In this document: one piece after another, positions 22,630 to 35,526 of the stretch
How the letters are laid out: every line of letters starts with the position of its first letter
Position numbering within the stretch: position 1 is the stretch's first letter
Made by a program: the position numbers and the translations under genes
Notes under the pieces: generated by a model
The model's input: only the letters and a program-made list of their open reading frames with translations
Told to the model about the DNA's origin: nothing
The model's database searches: none
From: Limnephilus marmoratus
Taxonomy: Eukaryota; Arthropoda; Insecta; Trichoptera; Limnephilidae
DNA length: 64,000 nt
NCBI GenBank assembly: GCA_917880885.1
Contig: OU862919.1
Coordinates: 49,699,058-49,763,057, forward strand
Direction: 5' to 3'

Positions 22630-23058
22630 GTTTTACATTAGCTCCACACAGGAAGACCATGAGGAAAATAATTCCCCTCAGGGCCTGTGAGGAGGTTCTT
22701 TTTTGGAAAGGAAGGAGAGGAAGTTCTGGGAAGGAAAAGGGTATGAGGGGTAGGTAGCAATCTGGGGGCCAGTGTGTCCAGGAGTGATAGACGTATTAAT
22801 CCATTCCTCCCACTGCGGTGCAAGACGATATTCCGAGAGAGTACTGCTGGAGAAGTCAAAGGGACTTCCTCAACCATTCTCTTCCGATCCGGCCTACCAT
22901 GCAGCTGGTAGGCAGAGGCATCCGCCGCTAAGACCCGGACAAACTTCAAACCATGAACCCGGGCACCCCTGCTAAGTCACCAAATGTAGCGAACCACTTG
23001 GGATTACCTTTGGCAGAGGTGTTGGTTTTCCAATAAATGGTTCCCGGGGTGGCGGAAC
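22630..23058 (-). mobile_element. Retroposon with LINE-type tail, second copy
   Basis: Same structure as 6003-6415: minus-strand body, terminal AGGGGAATTATTTTCCT hairpin and A-rich tail. The minus-strand frame 22949-22638 starts FVRVLAADASAYQLHGRPDR and aligns collinearly with FVRALAADASAHQLNGRPDR of the 6 kb copy, with mostly conservative differences before diverging at the tail. Confidence 0.65.
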
Positions 23059-23576
23059 CCACACCCACTTCCCAAATTGAATATTGTAGTATTATACCTG
23101 TACATTGTAGAAACAGGGGAACAGAACGCTGACAAATTGACTTTTTTTTTCTAACCTCAATTCACACCTCTGCTAAATCCTTTCTAACTAACGTATTCCG
23201 GTAAATTATTGTTATATAAACATGGATTTGTTCTCACCTCCAGAACAAATTTAGTATTCAAATCATGTTCGGATACCATTTCTGTCTAACGAGTAGTAAA
23301 TGCAATGCAAATCGCGTAACGCACTATCAGTAGCATGCAACTGATGTTAAACCCGTGGTCGATGGGTAGCGTCGTGTACGACCAAGAGCAGAATAGTATG
23401 GCGGATTCTCACGAACCACGCTTATACTACGCGTACGAAACTCGAGTTGCTTGTAAGTATCTCCACGCATGAATGGCTTAAAAGTTTTTGTTTTTTTAAA
23501 TTAAGATTTTAGTTAATAATTTTTAAGTCTTAGAATATAATATTTCCACAATCAGAACTATAAATTGCCTAAGTAC

Positions 23577-23770
23577 CAGTGGCGGTCCGTGAGTTTTCAG
23601 TGAGCTAGAGTGCTAAGATTGAAAAATACGACATTACTGATGTTGTTGTAGCTGAAAATGAATTTTATTTTTTTTTTCAAAATTTCAACTTCAACAAACA
23701 ACAACGTCAACAACATAATATTTTTCAATCTTAGCGCTCTAGCTCACTGAAAACTCACGGACCGCCACTG
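23577..23770. mobile_element. hAT-like palindromic MITE
   Basis: Long inverted ends CAGTGGCGGTCCGTGAGTTT and complement, flanked by CTAAGTAC (23569-23576) and CTAAGTAA (23771-23778), a 7/8 target duplication. Almost the whole 194 bp can fold on itself. Confidence 0.75.
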
Positions 23771-24691
23771 CTAAGTAAATAAAAAAAAAAATATTTAGTG
23801 ATTTTTCGCAATACTTGTTTCTTTGATATTAAATATTAGTGATTTTTATTTAATTTTAATGATTTTTATTTACTTTTAGTGACTTTTATTTACGCTTACT
23901 GATTTCTCGCATTATCAGTTTTTTCAAGTTTTAAATATAAATACCCTCTCTTCTATAAAGCGTTATCTAAAATTGCCTCCCCTCCATTCAACATCACATC
24001 TCTTCTAAGTCTGAACTCTACTCCAATCTTTCAAATAATTCTGAAATTTGCACATTTAAATAAAATTAATATATAAATTCACCTTTTCTTTCTCTGTAAT
24101 TTTAAATGATGGCCTAGAACACCCTTGAAGGGTGAAAGCCAGAAATAATAGAAAAAAAAGAGTATGTATTTGGCAGTTGCTGACATTGAGTGCGTAAAGT
24201 CACTAAGTGATTTTAGTGTTATTGTTTTTAGGAAGGAGATAACTTTTTGTCAAATAAGTGAGGGCTTATCATAACTACATAGGTAACTTGGCTAAAGTTC
24301 GGTTTACGGGAGATAGTCCTAGATAAAATTTTTTTCTTTTTTTATACTAATTATGGGCCGGAAAATCCGAATCTGAAAGAATTAGGCGTCGGCAAGCAAT
24401 ATTAACTGAATTCCACGACTTTAAAATTTTCTATAAACACAAAGGAAAACACGTCATTTTGAATGTATTGACATAACAAGTCATAGTAAAACAAGAAAGA
24501 TGTTACACCACATAAAATTAAGTGTTGCCATTAAGCAATAATATCAATAACACTTTCTTTTCTATCACAAACCATGTTACACAAACCTAGCGTAGCCGCT
24601 AAACTACTTGAAAACTGGGATGTTTTTTTGCCGTGACGCGAGTAGGCGCTACGAAGGGGGCACTTTCTTTTCTATCACAAACCATGTACAT

Positions 24692-26641
24692 TAAGGTGGT
24701 CCAGGCCTATATAGTAATTTTTTTTTGTTCAAATATAGATGTAGCCACCCATTTAATTTGTTACACCTACCATTCCTATTATGTGTAAAAAATTTCAGCC
24801 CCCTATCTTATATAAAAGGGGGTGCTCATCGAATTAGAAGTTTCTGACAAAAGTTATGGATTTTAAGTAAAACACGTAATTTAAGGTTTATTAATATTAC
24901 AAATATTTTAGTCGAATAAGTATAAAACGGATTTAAATTTGAACAAAATTTGGTAACAAAGCAATAATTAACATAATATTAGCCGCAATCTTTCAAATCT
25001 ATGTATGTTAACTCCTTTTTGAATGTTTCAGTTGGAACGATTTTTCGGTTTTGTTCAACGATGTGAAGTAAAAATTGCTTTTCTTCCTCATTCTTAGTGA
25101 GTATCGTGTTGTAATCTTCAAATAGTTTAACAACACGCAAATTTTTGACTCAGCTTTTGCCTTGAAGGTAATCAATATTGTTATTCTAAGTCTCAGGAGG
25201 TAATTGCAAGAAAAGGTCCTTGATATCAAGAACTAAGAGCGTTTTCAACATCCTTTGTGTTGCAAAAGCTTCTAATGTAACTTCTGAGGCAAGCTTAGCA
25301 GAATCACCTCGTATTGAACAATTACCACTATCAGAATTTATTTTTTGAACAATGGCCTGTTTCTCAGCATCAGACAGCTTCTCAGAAAACAAGGTAAATG
25401 CGACTAGTTCATCTGACAAATACCATAAGTGATGCTCTAAGACACCCCTAGCTGCTATTCTGATTTCGGAATCAATGACTTCGTACATTTTTAAGCTATT
25501 CCAAAGTATTAAGTCATTTACTGGTGCATCTGCTGCCAAAGACGCTTCGATTCAAACTTTAGTGTGGATGAAAACTAACAAATCGAACAATTTGTCTTTC
25601 TTTTCTCTTGATTAGTTTAAATCTTGTTACGATCAAGGGCACTGGTAACGTATTATGTAAATATGTTACTGGTAGACAGCTCAACGCACTACAAACTCAT
25701 CTTTGGACTTATCTTGTAATATGCTAGCATTACTAGAAGTGCTACTGAAGCTGCACTCAAGTTCTAACTCTTGTCTCGACACCACCAAAGATGAAGCATT
25801 ACTTTTAGCAGCCATTTCTTTCAATTCTTCAGATCTTTGTTTCTGTTTTAGAGAACTTTCTTTGACCTTTTCTAGTTTCTTGTCGATTGAGGTCATAATC
25901 ATCTTACGTTCTCATCTTTGATCGATGAGAAACGCTCTGTCTTCCGCAATTTTTATCAAATTCAAAGCGCTAGCATGGGCAATATTAAAAAGTTTGTCAA
26001 TTTCTTTTTTAAACAAATACTCTCCTTTTCTTTATGCTTCAGAATTTCTTCCTCTATTTTTCTTCAATAGCAGCCAGTTCTTAAGAAACTAAATCAGTTT
26101 TTCAATGCAGTGATTTTGTTGTCTGGTCGGAATACTAGATTTACTCCATACTTTTATAAGTTCTTGAATAAGTACATGCGCGGAATCTTTCACATTTTTG
26201 GAATCATTTAATATGTAGTGATAACGGAGTAAAACTTGCCGAAGAGTAGGATGCTGGTTAAGCCTCATCAATGGCTCAATATCTCGAACCCCAAGTAGAA
26301 AAATTTCGTATTTTTTTCAAGTAGATGAACACATTTTATTACACTGATTCACTTTACAGTCTACTAAATAAGTATCAAATACTGTTCAAATTTGTCTATA
26401 AAACTCTTCAGTAGTTTATTTTAATATTTATTTAATAGTTTAATACACGAAACAGGCCTTTAGCAAAAAGTAAAAATTAAGCATTTTATGCAAAAAATTA
26501 AAAAACAACACTCGATTGAGCACCCCTTTCTACTTGAGCTATCTCGCTGAAATTTTACTATGTTATTTCTATGAATACGTGTAACAAATTCACGGGGTGG
26601 CCAAATGAAAAATAATAAAAAAAAGTTTTTGGACCACCTTA
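24692..26641 (-). mobile_element. Nested TIR transposon of unrecognised family
   Basis: Ends TAAGGTGGTCCA and complement, flanked by ATGTACAT on both sides (24684-24691, 26642-26649). Because ATGTACAT is its own complement, the exact border could be shifted. The interior encodes a decayed protein on the minus strand. The element is 1950 bp. Confidence 0.75.
24979..26290 (-). pseudogene. Decayed transposon protein of unnamed family
   Basis: Collinear minus-strand pieces are interrupted by stops and frameshifts. 26271-26089 includes RLNQHPTLRQVLLRYHYIL; 25902-25681 is lysine/glutamate-rich and probably coiled coil; 25539-25186 includes LILWNSLKMYEVIDSEIRIA and LEHHLWYLSDELVAFTLFSE; the last piece, in a shifted frame ending at 24979, reads LFEDYNTILTKNEEEKQFLL then HIVEQNRKIVP. 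The HLWYLS-ELV block and the TKNEE..QFLL ending recur in repeat-encoded proteins of hydra and aphid genomes as I remember them. I cannot name the family or point to a catalytic triad. Confidence 0.55.
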
Positions 26642-26967
26642 ATGTACATTGATATTGGTGACCGGTGTACTGCTTATATTATTGATAATGGCAACACTTA
26701 ATTTTATGTGGTGTAACATCTTTCTTGTTTTTCTATGATTTGTTGTGTCAATGCATTAAAAATGACGTTTTTTCCTTAGTGTTTATAGAAAATTTTAAAG
26801 TCGTGTAATTCAGTTAATATTGCTTGCCGACGCCTAATTCTTTCAGATTCGGATTTTCCGGCCCATAATTAGTATAAAAAAAATAAAAAAAATTATCTAG
26901 GACTATCTCCCGTAAACCGAATTTTTTCCGGTAACTTTACGTAAGTAGTTTATATACTTATATACCG

Positions 26968-27983
26968 CAGTGGCGGCTAGTTCTAAGGAGCGGAGGAGCG
27001 CTGCACTCCCAAAATCTCTGCCAAAATAAAAATTCCTGAGCGCCAAAGAACATAATTAATTTACGACACGCCTCATCACAAATCACAACATTAAACACAC
27101 TCGGTTATAATGTATCCATAGTCTAGGTGTTTGTATAACCATTATAACTTAACTTAACCTTAAATAACTGTGTGCGTAAAGAAAAAGCAAGGCGTTTTGC
27201 ACTTACATTCCGAGTGGTGGTTCATTTTAATATCACTCACAGGATTGCACGAAAATGTACCATAATTCTCAAACAAGTCGGAACGGTAGGAAGGTAGAAT
27301 GCTTTGAAAATATAACAGCAAGGCGGATGGCGATCCGAAATTTTCCACCACATCAGCAGGAACGGTTTGTTCACTAGCATGTTAAGCGGAGACACGGTTG
27401 TGTCATATTATTGTCGATATTGTGTGTTTAATTTACCATCTACTCTTTTTCATTCAACGTTTGATCGGTGATTTGTAAAGACAAGTGCGAGATTAAATTA
27501 TATCAAGTACAAGCAAGATTTAATTAGTGAATGAACTGTTGACAATTTTCAATCAGATTTTTTTATTATTCCAAGCGACCACTTTACAAATACTGATGGG
27601 TCAATTTCTATTTTACAACTAAATTATAAGAATGAATTTTCGGAAGTTCTTTCAGAGTGTGTTTTTTCTCTACCAATGTCATATAGATTGCGTACAATCC
27701 CTATGAAATCGGTAGAGAAGAAAGGTGTTTTTCAACTATAAAAATTAGGTATAATCTTTCTTGAAAAACAAAGAGTCAAAATAGTCTCAATGCATTGTCA
27801 GTGCTAAGCATTGAAAAACGCCTTAATCAATCTATACCGGACTTCAACTCCAGGGTCACACCTGGGGATCGATCTGGACAGTTAGAATTGTTTCATAAAT
27901 TATATTTATTTTTATTAGAGTAGGTAGGTACATACAAAAATTTTTAGCGCACCACCTATTTTTGTGAGTACTAGCCGCCAATG
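26968..27983 (+). mobile_element. Degraded hAT element
   Basis: Ends CAGTGGCGGCTAGT and ACTAGCCGCCAATG are inverted repeats, but no clear 8-bp duplication remains. Between about 27680 and 27830 the + strand decodes as fragments like IPMKSVEK, then FQL and IFLEKQRVK, then IVSMHCQC, the pattern of the hAT dimerisation end with frame breaks. Confidence 0.6.
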
Positions 27984-30384
27984 TGAATGTGGTCGGTGAA
28001 TTTTTGTATAAGGGATGCTGAAGTATATACCTACCTAATATCAAATATAAATACCTACAGACTAGCCCACAAACAAGATGCGATTACTGACAAAAATAGT
28101 ATATCAAATTAGCTCTATAAATCCTTTATGCTTCACATCAATTATTAGTTCTAAAACTAAATTAATTAAATAAATATTCGAAAGATATTTAACGTATCAA
28201 TCGGCATCCGTTATTCAAGCCAAATTTTCAAAATGGTTGCGTGAAAAAATTCTCTAAAACGTACCAAATTAATCCACGCGCTTGGTTATGCTGTTCTGTG
28301 CACTATGCCTACGTGCATTAAAGTTGTTTTCTGTGGGTTGGATGCTCCCATCGAATGCGTATACTGCTTCAGGCAAAACTTGGCGGGCAGAACTAAACGC
28401 GCATTCGCAAATATCAAACTTTTTCTAACATTGTGGATGCGGAATTGAGCAGAGAATCCACTGTTGCTGGTATTGGTGGGTTTACGCGACATTCGACACA
28501 CTAGCATCGAGAATCGTGTTGTTATTATGTATTTCGATCCGGTCCGCGCGTCGGGATTTGTTGTTTTTGGCCGCTGAAGTTGGGACGGTGTCGTTAAATT
28601 GCAGTATTTATTGCTGTTTATGACTAGAAAAAAATAAGCTCATAGCTTTTTTAATGCTGAATAAATAAATAAAAATTATTATAATATTAGTTATACACCT
28701 CTAAAGGGAAGCGCCGCAGTATGTATGGAGGGACCGCGCATGCTACATAGGCAGTTTATATAGTAAATATGTTTAATTAAGTTTGTTGGTAATATAATGC
28801 GCGAAAAACTGTTAAGTTATCTTGGTAAATAGGTCAATAATGTATTTGAATACGAAGCGCGATAGTTCATGTACACGCGATAAATATCTAAGAGGTTTGA
28901 TGACTTTCGGAAAATAAAAAAAATATGATACTGTGCTGTTAGTGACTTATACACATGATATAAAGCGATTTAGTGATTTTCACACAATTATCTACTTTTC
29001 TCAAAAATGTTAGGTAGTGACTTTTCGCTCCACAGCGACAATATGCAATTATTTCAGTGAACTGTATTCATTCCTCAAACAAATGAAATCAAAATCTAAA
29101 TATATACAATACCAAAGATATTGAAATATAAGTAGATGTGCTATCTGCTGTTTTTACTATGTGGGTCTGCGCTTCCGGGTGTTGCCGATATTGTTTACCA
29201 ATTAACAAATAAACTAAATGAACAAATAATTAACGAATAAACCAAACGAACGTTAAACTAAATGAACGAATTCTTTCCTTATTCAAAATATATTGTTAAC
29301 CAATATTAATGCACATTTTCAAAAAATCAACGAAATGAACAAATTTTTTTTGTATGAAAACTACGCTAATTAGCGCGTAGTCCGGCGACAGTTGCGCGGA
29401 CACCATAGCATATCTCTTCTGTATTTGAATATCTTTGTACAATACGAACAATATGAAAACTGACATCAAATTTTATTTTTTTATTTAATGACAATATTAA
29501 GATAAAGTAAAATTACAAAATAAGTAAAACACAAACATACTTTTCACAATTCATCAATATGGAATTGAGGTGAAAACCGAAAACCTTGAGCCTTTGATGA
29601 AAAACAAATTTTATAAACATTAACTTTAACACTACATAACTAATCAATAACTGGAATTAATGAATTAACAGGTTTTTAGAGAGGAATTAGTATTTTTTCA
29701 CCAATCTCAAAACAGGTTATTGTTTATCTAGCGAGCTGTGTACTATAATACTGACAATATTTTCGTTTCCAGTATGCCAACTTTATCTTTTAAATTTATT
29801 ATATATTTACAGGATTATCTCCCTACAATAACCATCGACCATAATATATTCATAATATAATATTACATTATTTCAATAACAAAAACACATTATATTGCAG
29901 TGCACCTTTTTGCTACCATAATACATAGGAATAGAATAAAATCTTTTTTATTGTAAAAATCTATACTTAGAAAATCTTCGAAATAAATGCCGATGCATTA
30001 CTAGTACTGAATACAAACTATAATAAGGCCTTCCATTGATATGCTTGGTGTAACTCCAAGTGACCAGCTCAGGTACGGGGGCTCCATCGAAGCCAGTTAG
30101 CCTCTCTCAGGCGCTGGGCAAACTGTACAGGGTCCGCAGATACTTTAATAGTATATATACAGGCGAACCCTGATACAGGCGAACCCTTAATAATTACATG
30201 CTAAAAATGTATTTAAACTGTGAAGAAGCAATAAATAAATAGTACACAACTGCTGACCCTGTACAAATTGCAAGTGCGCCCCACTGTTGAATTTTGCAGT
30301 CACCTTTGGTATGTAATACCCTTGACTCAGTTGACTGTTGGCTCTGTGCTTCCTCCCTCCTACAACAAGGGTCTCTTCAAAACT
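27984..30384. other. Intergenic, no gene recognised
   Basis: AT-rich. The frame 28507-28286 (-) has no recognisable domain. A GC-richer patch at 28480-28620 has no convincing splice or start context. Nothing else stood out apart from short simple repeats. Confidence 0.35.
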
Positions 30385-30412
30385 GTGTGGAGTTAATGTA
30401 AAAAAAAAATAA
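30385..30412 (+). repeat. LINE-type 3' tail fragment
   Basis: GTGTGGAGTTAATGTAAAAA matches the end of the 62588-63110 LINE and its relatives, including the A-rich tail. Confidence 0.5.
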
Positions 30413-30643
30413 TAATTGCATATTATCTCTTTTGCTACTTTCTTCTTTCATCTCTCTTTCTATTCTTCCCGAATATATAACTTCTTTGATTGTATCTTTT
30501 ATCTGAGATTTTATAATTGGGTTGTTCTCACTCATGTGTGAACAATCTTTCAACCCATTAAACCTAATAAAAAAATAATAATATGGTGCAAAATTTTATA
30601 AAACTTTCAAAGCACCGGTAGCCAGAATATGATGGATCTATAC

Positions 30644-30914
30644 CAGTGTTTCTTAACCGTATTGAAAGAATCACCTCTTTACCACAGTAAAATTATCATT
30701 ATTTTATTAGAATTTAACAGAACTTCAAAAATCAAAGAGCCTAAAGAAAGTGTAAAAGTGTATCAATGTGCATGGTTCATTTTCTATATTGGAACAATGC
30801 CCACTCACAGCAACTACTGCAGCGCCCCCTAAATGCGAAAACTATTTAAAAACACCCCGCCAGACCTCCAAAACGCCCACAAATGGGCGCTAGCGCCCCG
30901 GTTAGGAATCACTG
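30644..30914. mobile_element. hAT-like MITE with 8-bp duplication
   Basis: Ends CAGTGTTTCTTAACC and GGTTAGGAATCACTG are flanked by exact ATCTATAC copies (30636-30643 and 30915-30922). A 67-codon frame starting inside is a by-product. Confidence 0.8.
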
Positions 30915-30922
30915 ATCTATAC

Positions 30923-32290
30923 CAATTTTAGTTGAAAATATTGATAAGGTGCATTTTCAGGAAATGAACATTTTGTTATTATTCCCATAAGTGAATAACC
31001 TTCAGAGCTTATCAGCTATCCGGCCGAGGTAGCAACCATTATTTTGTTCTGGTTAAATGCTATCAATATAATATTATCTTTTTCAATATTTCTAATTGGT
31101 CTCCCTAATTAGGGATGATATTTTCTCAATACAGTCCTAAATTTCTCCATTTGTACGAAACTGTAAGGAAGAAACAATTAACACCATTTTTCTTTTCAGA
31201 ACTCTAGGTAATATTAATCGATTCAGATTGTTTACTACAGTAAAAATTTATTAAAAAAATATATTATTGAGAAAATTTTTACTTCAAAATGTTTACTAAC
31301 AAGGTGAAAAATCCAAGGAATAGGGTACAAAAAAAATGTACTTATTAAAATAATTATCGTAAAATTTTTGTAATCTTAAGAAATAATGCAACGTTTTATG
31401 TAATGTTCATTGGCTGCTATTGCATTTTAGCTTGCACAATATGCGGTATTACTTAATTTCCTTTACGACCCAAAAAAGAGAGTTAACTATTGCGAATTGT
31501 GGAACTGACGCAAAAAATAAATTGCTAAACAATATCTTTTTGTTTTCATTTTAAGTATTTAACTTCCCGATAACAACAAAATAATGTATTATTGAGCGGT
31601 AATGAAAATACAATTCTCCCTTTTCATTCATGCGAAGTGTCAAATTGTCAATAGTGGAGAAATTATATGTACCGTCAGGATTGTTTTATCGCTCTGGACT
31701 TACCACCATAACATCTTCGAAGGGGTATTTGTACACCCTCATGGGTGACTGGTAATCCTGCACCATTATTCATAAATGGTCAATAAATTTATTGCTCAAT
31801 CGGCAACAAACGAACAGAATAACACTGCGACACTTTCACTCAGTAATTATTCTCGACTTCCTGACCACTACATTCGCTACATTCATAAATAAGTGACCGT
31901 CGCTGACTGCGCCTGCGGGGCTGCGGTCAACCAGTGTTGCCATGTCCCGAAAAAGAAAAACCATGTTTCAGGGATGAAAAAACGGTGACCGGCTAACTCA
32001 GAATGAAACCAACTCAGAACCACCTCAGAAAGGTTATAGTGATGATAAAAAAATATATACAAAATTGGTTAAATGGTTTACGTTAGGTTAGTTTTCAATG
32101 ATTTTTCAAAGAGGTGTTGAGTTGATTTGATTCTGAGTTGGCATGGAACCGAAAAAACATATAATACCATATTTTGAAAGATAAAAAGCCATGTAAAAAG
32201 ACCATGTTCTTCGTAATTTAATCTGTATGGGATGATATTTGTATGGGACCTCCCAATTCCAAACCACCTCTTAGATAGGTATTAATCATA
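30923..32290. other. Intergenic, no gene seen
   Basis: AT-rich, with no domain-bearing open frame. A GC-richer patch at 31890-31950 was not assignable. Confidence 0.4.
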
Positions 32291-32296
32291 TTTTTA

Positions 32297-33346
32297 AGGC
32301 ACCAGGACACCAAAAAAATGTATTTGTCACTTTTTTAATTTCATTTTCTATAAAAGATGCATGCGTTAATAATGCTTTCACCAAATGATGTATGGTTATT
32401 CATTAAATTGGCGGAGATACAGCATCCTATATGAAACCGTTTAAACAGTTTGTATATTGAATTATCCTTCAGCAAAACAAGTTTTTCTCAAAACTACGTT
32501 TTTCAACCTGGTTAACAACATGTTAGAAAAACTATCCGATTTGCATGCACCATGCACCAAGTCTTAAACTGTTCGAAAATTCAGTCACTTTGGCCAGGGC
32601 CATATTATTCATAAGTAGGCCTAGGGGCCCCGAGACGTGCATTGCCTAGGGTCCCCTGCATAATATAATCCGACCCTGGCTGGGCCATATTGTCCACAAT
32701 GCAGTGCAGGCCACTGTCTAGGGGCCACGCATCCGCTAGGGCCCCCTAAGGTAAAGGGGCTCCGAGACGTGCATTGCCTAGGGGACCCGACATGTTAAAT
32801 CCGGCATTGGCAGGGCCGCATTGACCGTAAGGCAGTGTAGGCCACCGCCTAGGGGCCAAGCATCGGTTAGGGGCCCCCACGGTGAAGGAACCCCCACGGT
32901 AAAGGGGCCCCGAGATGTTCAATCCGGCCCTGACTATGGCACCTCGTAGGTATTATTTTATGCAGGCCCCCTTCCATTATTTTTATTTTTATGAAAAAAT
33001 CGAAAATAAAATTCGCTGGTCCACCATTATTTTTCTTTTTTTTTTTTTAAATATCGATATTCCCCTACAGAGTGCCATAGACATTGGATTTTCAAATCGG
33101 ATGTTTAGTTTGTTTAATATGTTGTCAACCAGGTTGAAAAATGTGTTAAAAAAGTTTCGAGAAAAACGCATTCAAAATTTTGCTGAAGGATAAATACAAA
33201 CTGTTTCAAACGGTTTCACATAAAATGCTGTATCTCATTATATTCAAAACATTTGTTTGAATATAATGAGATACAGTGCATCTTTCAGAAAATGAAATAA
33301 ATAAATAAAAATAACAACATTTTTTTTTAATATCTTGGTGCCTTAA
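32297..33346. mobile_element. Fold-back element G, copy 1
   Basis: Arms beginning AAGGCACCAGGACACC and ending TTGGTGCCTT are inverted. Inner inverted words include CAACCTGGTTAACAACATGT against ATGTTGTCAACCAGGTTG and CTTCAGCAAAAC. TTTAAGG/CCTTAAA at the tips may hide a TTAA target. A second copy lies at 51030-51430. A hAT-like element (32595-32932) is nested in it. Confidence 0.65.
32595..32932. mobile_element. hAT-like element made of internal repeats
   Basis: Ends CAGGGCC and TCCGGCCCTG, flanked by ACTTTGGC (32587-32594) and ACTATGGC (32933-32940), a 7/8 duplication. The interior is GC-rich and repeats CCGAGACGTGCATTGCCTAG and GGCCGCATTG-type blocks about every 130 bp. Confidence 0.65.
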
Positions 33347-33439
33347 AGCTTGTTTAAGATTTGATCAAGGGAAAATGGAGGCCCCCAGGACGGGGCCCGG
33401 GGCGGGCCGCTCCCTCCGCCTACCCCTTAGTCCGCCACT

Positions 33440-34889
33440 GTTCTTTTCATTTTATTAATGTATCCATTATATTTATTGATAAAGATAATAATTGAATAAA
33501 TAAACATTGTGAATTCCTTCCATCCGTCAAGAACTACATTCCTCCTGAATTCGGAATTTCTTACTCAAAAGTACATACTTTGGCGACCGCTAAAAAACAT
33601 AAATCTTATTCGACATGGTTTTTTTGAAAAACCAAATGGGGATATAAATGACCCGGAAATCCATGAAAACATGGTAAAAATCAGGCATCTGGCAGCACTG
33701 ATAACAATTACCACAGATAAATCACTCGCTAGATTGAAAACTTCGTGCTTCCTGTATTTTAACCAAAGATCGACTCTCCACTCTCCACACCAAGACCACA
33801 TCATCGACTAGGATAGAGGAAACTAAAAAAAGGCGCAACCATAGACAACACAATTTTTTTTTTACATTTTGATTTACCCTCTGCAACTACGTCATTCATC
33901 ATCAGCCCAATATAAATATGTTAGATAAACGTCATGCACGCCTTCACAATCTTCTCATGCCAATGCATGCCATGCCTTCATAATCTGGTATTCTTTTGGC
34001 AGAAGGAAGGTCCATTGGTTCTGTGAAAACATTACGCTCTGAAATATATGAGTATATATATTTATCATGTTACAAAGTACGCGGACAACACTTAGAATGT
34101 CATTCCCTTTCAAGAAATATAAAACAGATGTATATACCTTCACAATCTTTTGGGATCTAACCATGTTCTGACCACGTAACGACGTGAAACTTACATTTTA
34201 ATAAATAATTATTAGTATAATTACCAATTTGAATAAATAATTTGCAGGTACCTTCAGAGAGCTTGACGTCATTAATTGTATTTCAGCAAATTCAAATCTG
34301 CCGATTGGGAATGGACTTCAACCTACTTCACGACTTTCCAGCCAATAACTGATCTACTCCTCGGCGAGCTAACCCACAAACATACATTTTCTATGAACCT
34401 TGCGGCGTGGCTATCAGGTTGAATGATTGTACGTGGGTTGGCCTACGTATCTTTGGTTGTACCCAAGGATAGTAGCAAATGTGTTTAACAAGGTTAGCTC
34501 ATCGAGGGGGCAGATCGGTGATTTGCTAAAAAATCATGACGTAACTTGAAGTCCATGTTCCACTGGGAGATTTGAATTAACTTCAATACAAGTGGCAGTG
34601 TTTTACTTCAAGCTACGTCACGCATTCGAAATTTCGAAAGCGGCCGACGAGTTTTTCCGAAAAAGGCCCGTATGAGCTAACCTTGTTAAACGCATTTTCT
34701 ACGAACTTTGGGTTGTACCTCCACACCATTCAACCAGCGGCTACAGTCGGCTGTCCAACTAAATTAAAATTATCTGTAGCGCTGCCTAGGGATCCGTCGT
34801 ACATAGTTGTTTATGAGCGTATATTAAACGAATAAAAATAAATAAAATGCAATGCGTGCTCGCAACGACGAATAAAATCGTAAAAAAAC
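33440..34889. other. Intergenic with an inverted-repeat segment, no gene recognised
   Basis: The frame 33509-33811 (+, 100 codons) has no recognisable domain. Around 34260-34700 the blocks AACCCACAAACATACATTTT, ACTTGAAGTCCATGTTCC and GAGCTAACCTTGTTAAACGC form a loose inverted repeat, probably an eroded element. Confidence 0.35.
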
Positions 34890-35065
34890 TAAAAGTCATT
34901 ACACGAGGAGGAAGAAGAGGCATGATCAAGTAGACCATGTCGAGCCTTTTGAAGAGTCGGGGCTTTTAAAACAGAGGGATATATTATGTATAAATGAAGC
35001 CAGATGTTTTTGTCAGACCGTGTTGTTTGGCGGTCTCTTCTCTCTGCCCACCTCTTATGGGTGAT
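34890..35065 (+). repeat. LINE 3' end fragment
   Basis: Contains GAGGAGGAAGAAGAGGCATG, then TGTTTGGCGGTC and GGTGATGGTTAGTTAG, matching the 3' ends at 19400-19910. Confidence 0.5.
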
Positions 35066-35302
35066 GGTTAGTTAGATTTATTGTAAATTTAAAAATACAT
35101 ACTTCAAATGCTCTAATTTCAGAGAGTTTCATACCCAAGGCAGTAAAAATCACATAAACCTTTTTGAATTGTGAAAAATACGAATATCTGCTGCAAGAGG
35201 GAAAAACCACCACCAAGGATATGCTTCATTATTTTTAGTATCGTTTTTTTTTGTTTAGAAGCATTCAATAAAAAAACGAGTGTGCTTAAGACTACACGAC
35301 TG

Positions 35303-35526
35303 AAGTAAAACTTCACTAACTTATATCTCCCTCCCAACTTCCGTTCGCTTCGCCCGATCACACTTTTCATAACGCTCTCTTCACGCATTCACCAGCTTAC
35401 TCCCCAAGTCAAGCATGCGTAAAGGCCCAACCTTTCGCCTCGCTCGATCACACTTTTCGTAACGCTCTCGTCACGCATTCACCAGTTACTCCCCAAGTCA
35501 AGCGTGCGTAAAGAAGTTTTACTTAA
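35303..35526. mobile_element. Short TIR element with an internal 95-bp duplication
   Basis: Tips AAGTAAAACTTC and GAAGTTTTACTT. Inside, a block with CGATCACACTTTTC, ACGCTCTC-TCACGCATTC and CTCCCCAAGTCAAGC occurs twice in tandem (about 35340-35420 and 35435-35515). Confidence 0.6.

Larger units (their letters stand above)
24290..26929. mobile_element. Long-TIR element D, copy 1, hosting a nested transposon
   Basis: Ends GGCTAAAGTTCGGTTTA and complement of GGAAAAAATTCGGTTTA, with exact 8-bp duplications GGTAACTT (24282-24289 and 26930-26937). The arms run inward for over 200 bp (GGCCGGAAAATCCGAATCTG and GAATTAGGC words) on both sides. The nested element at 24692-26641 splits it. Two more copies lie at 40590-42209 and 55746-57071. 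Superfamily not assigned: 8-bp duplications fit hAT, P or Mutator-like elements. Confidence 0.85.
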
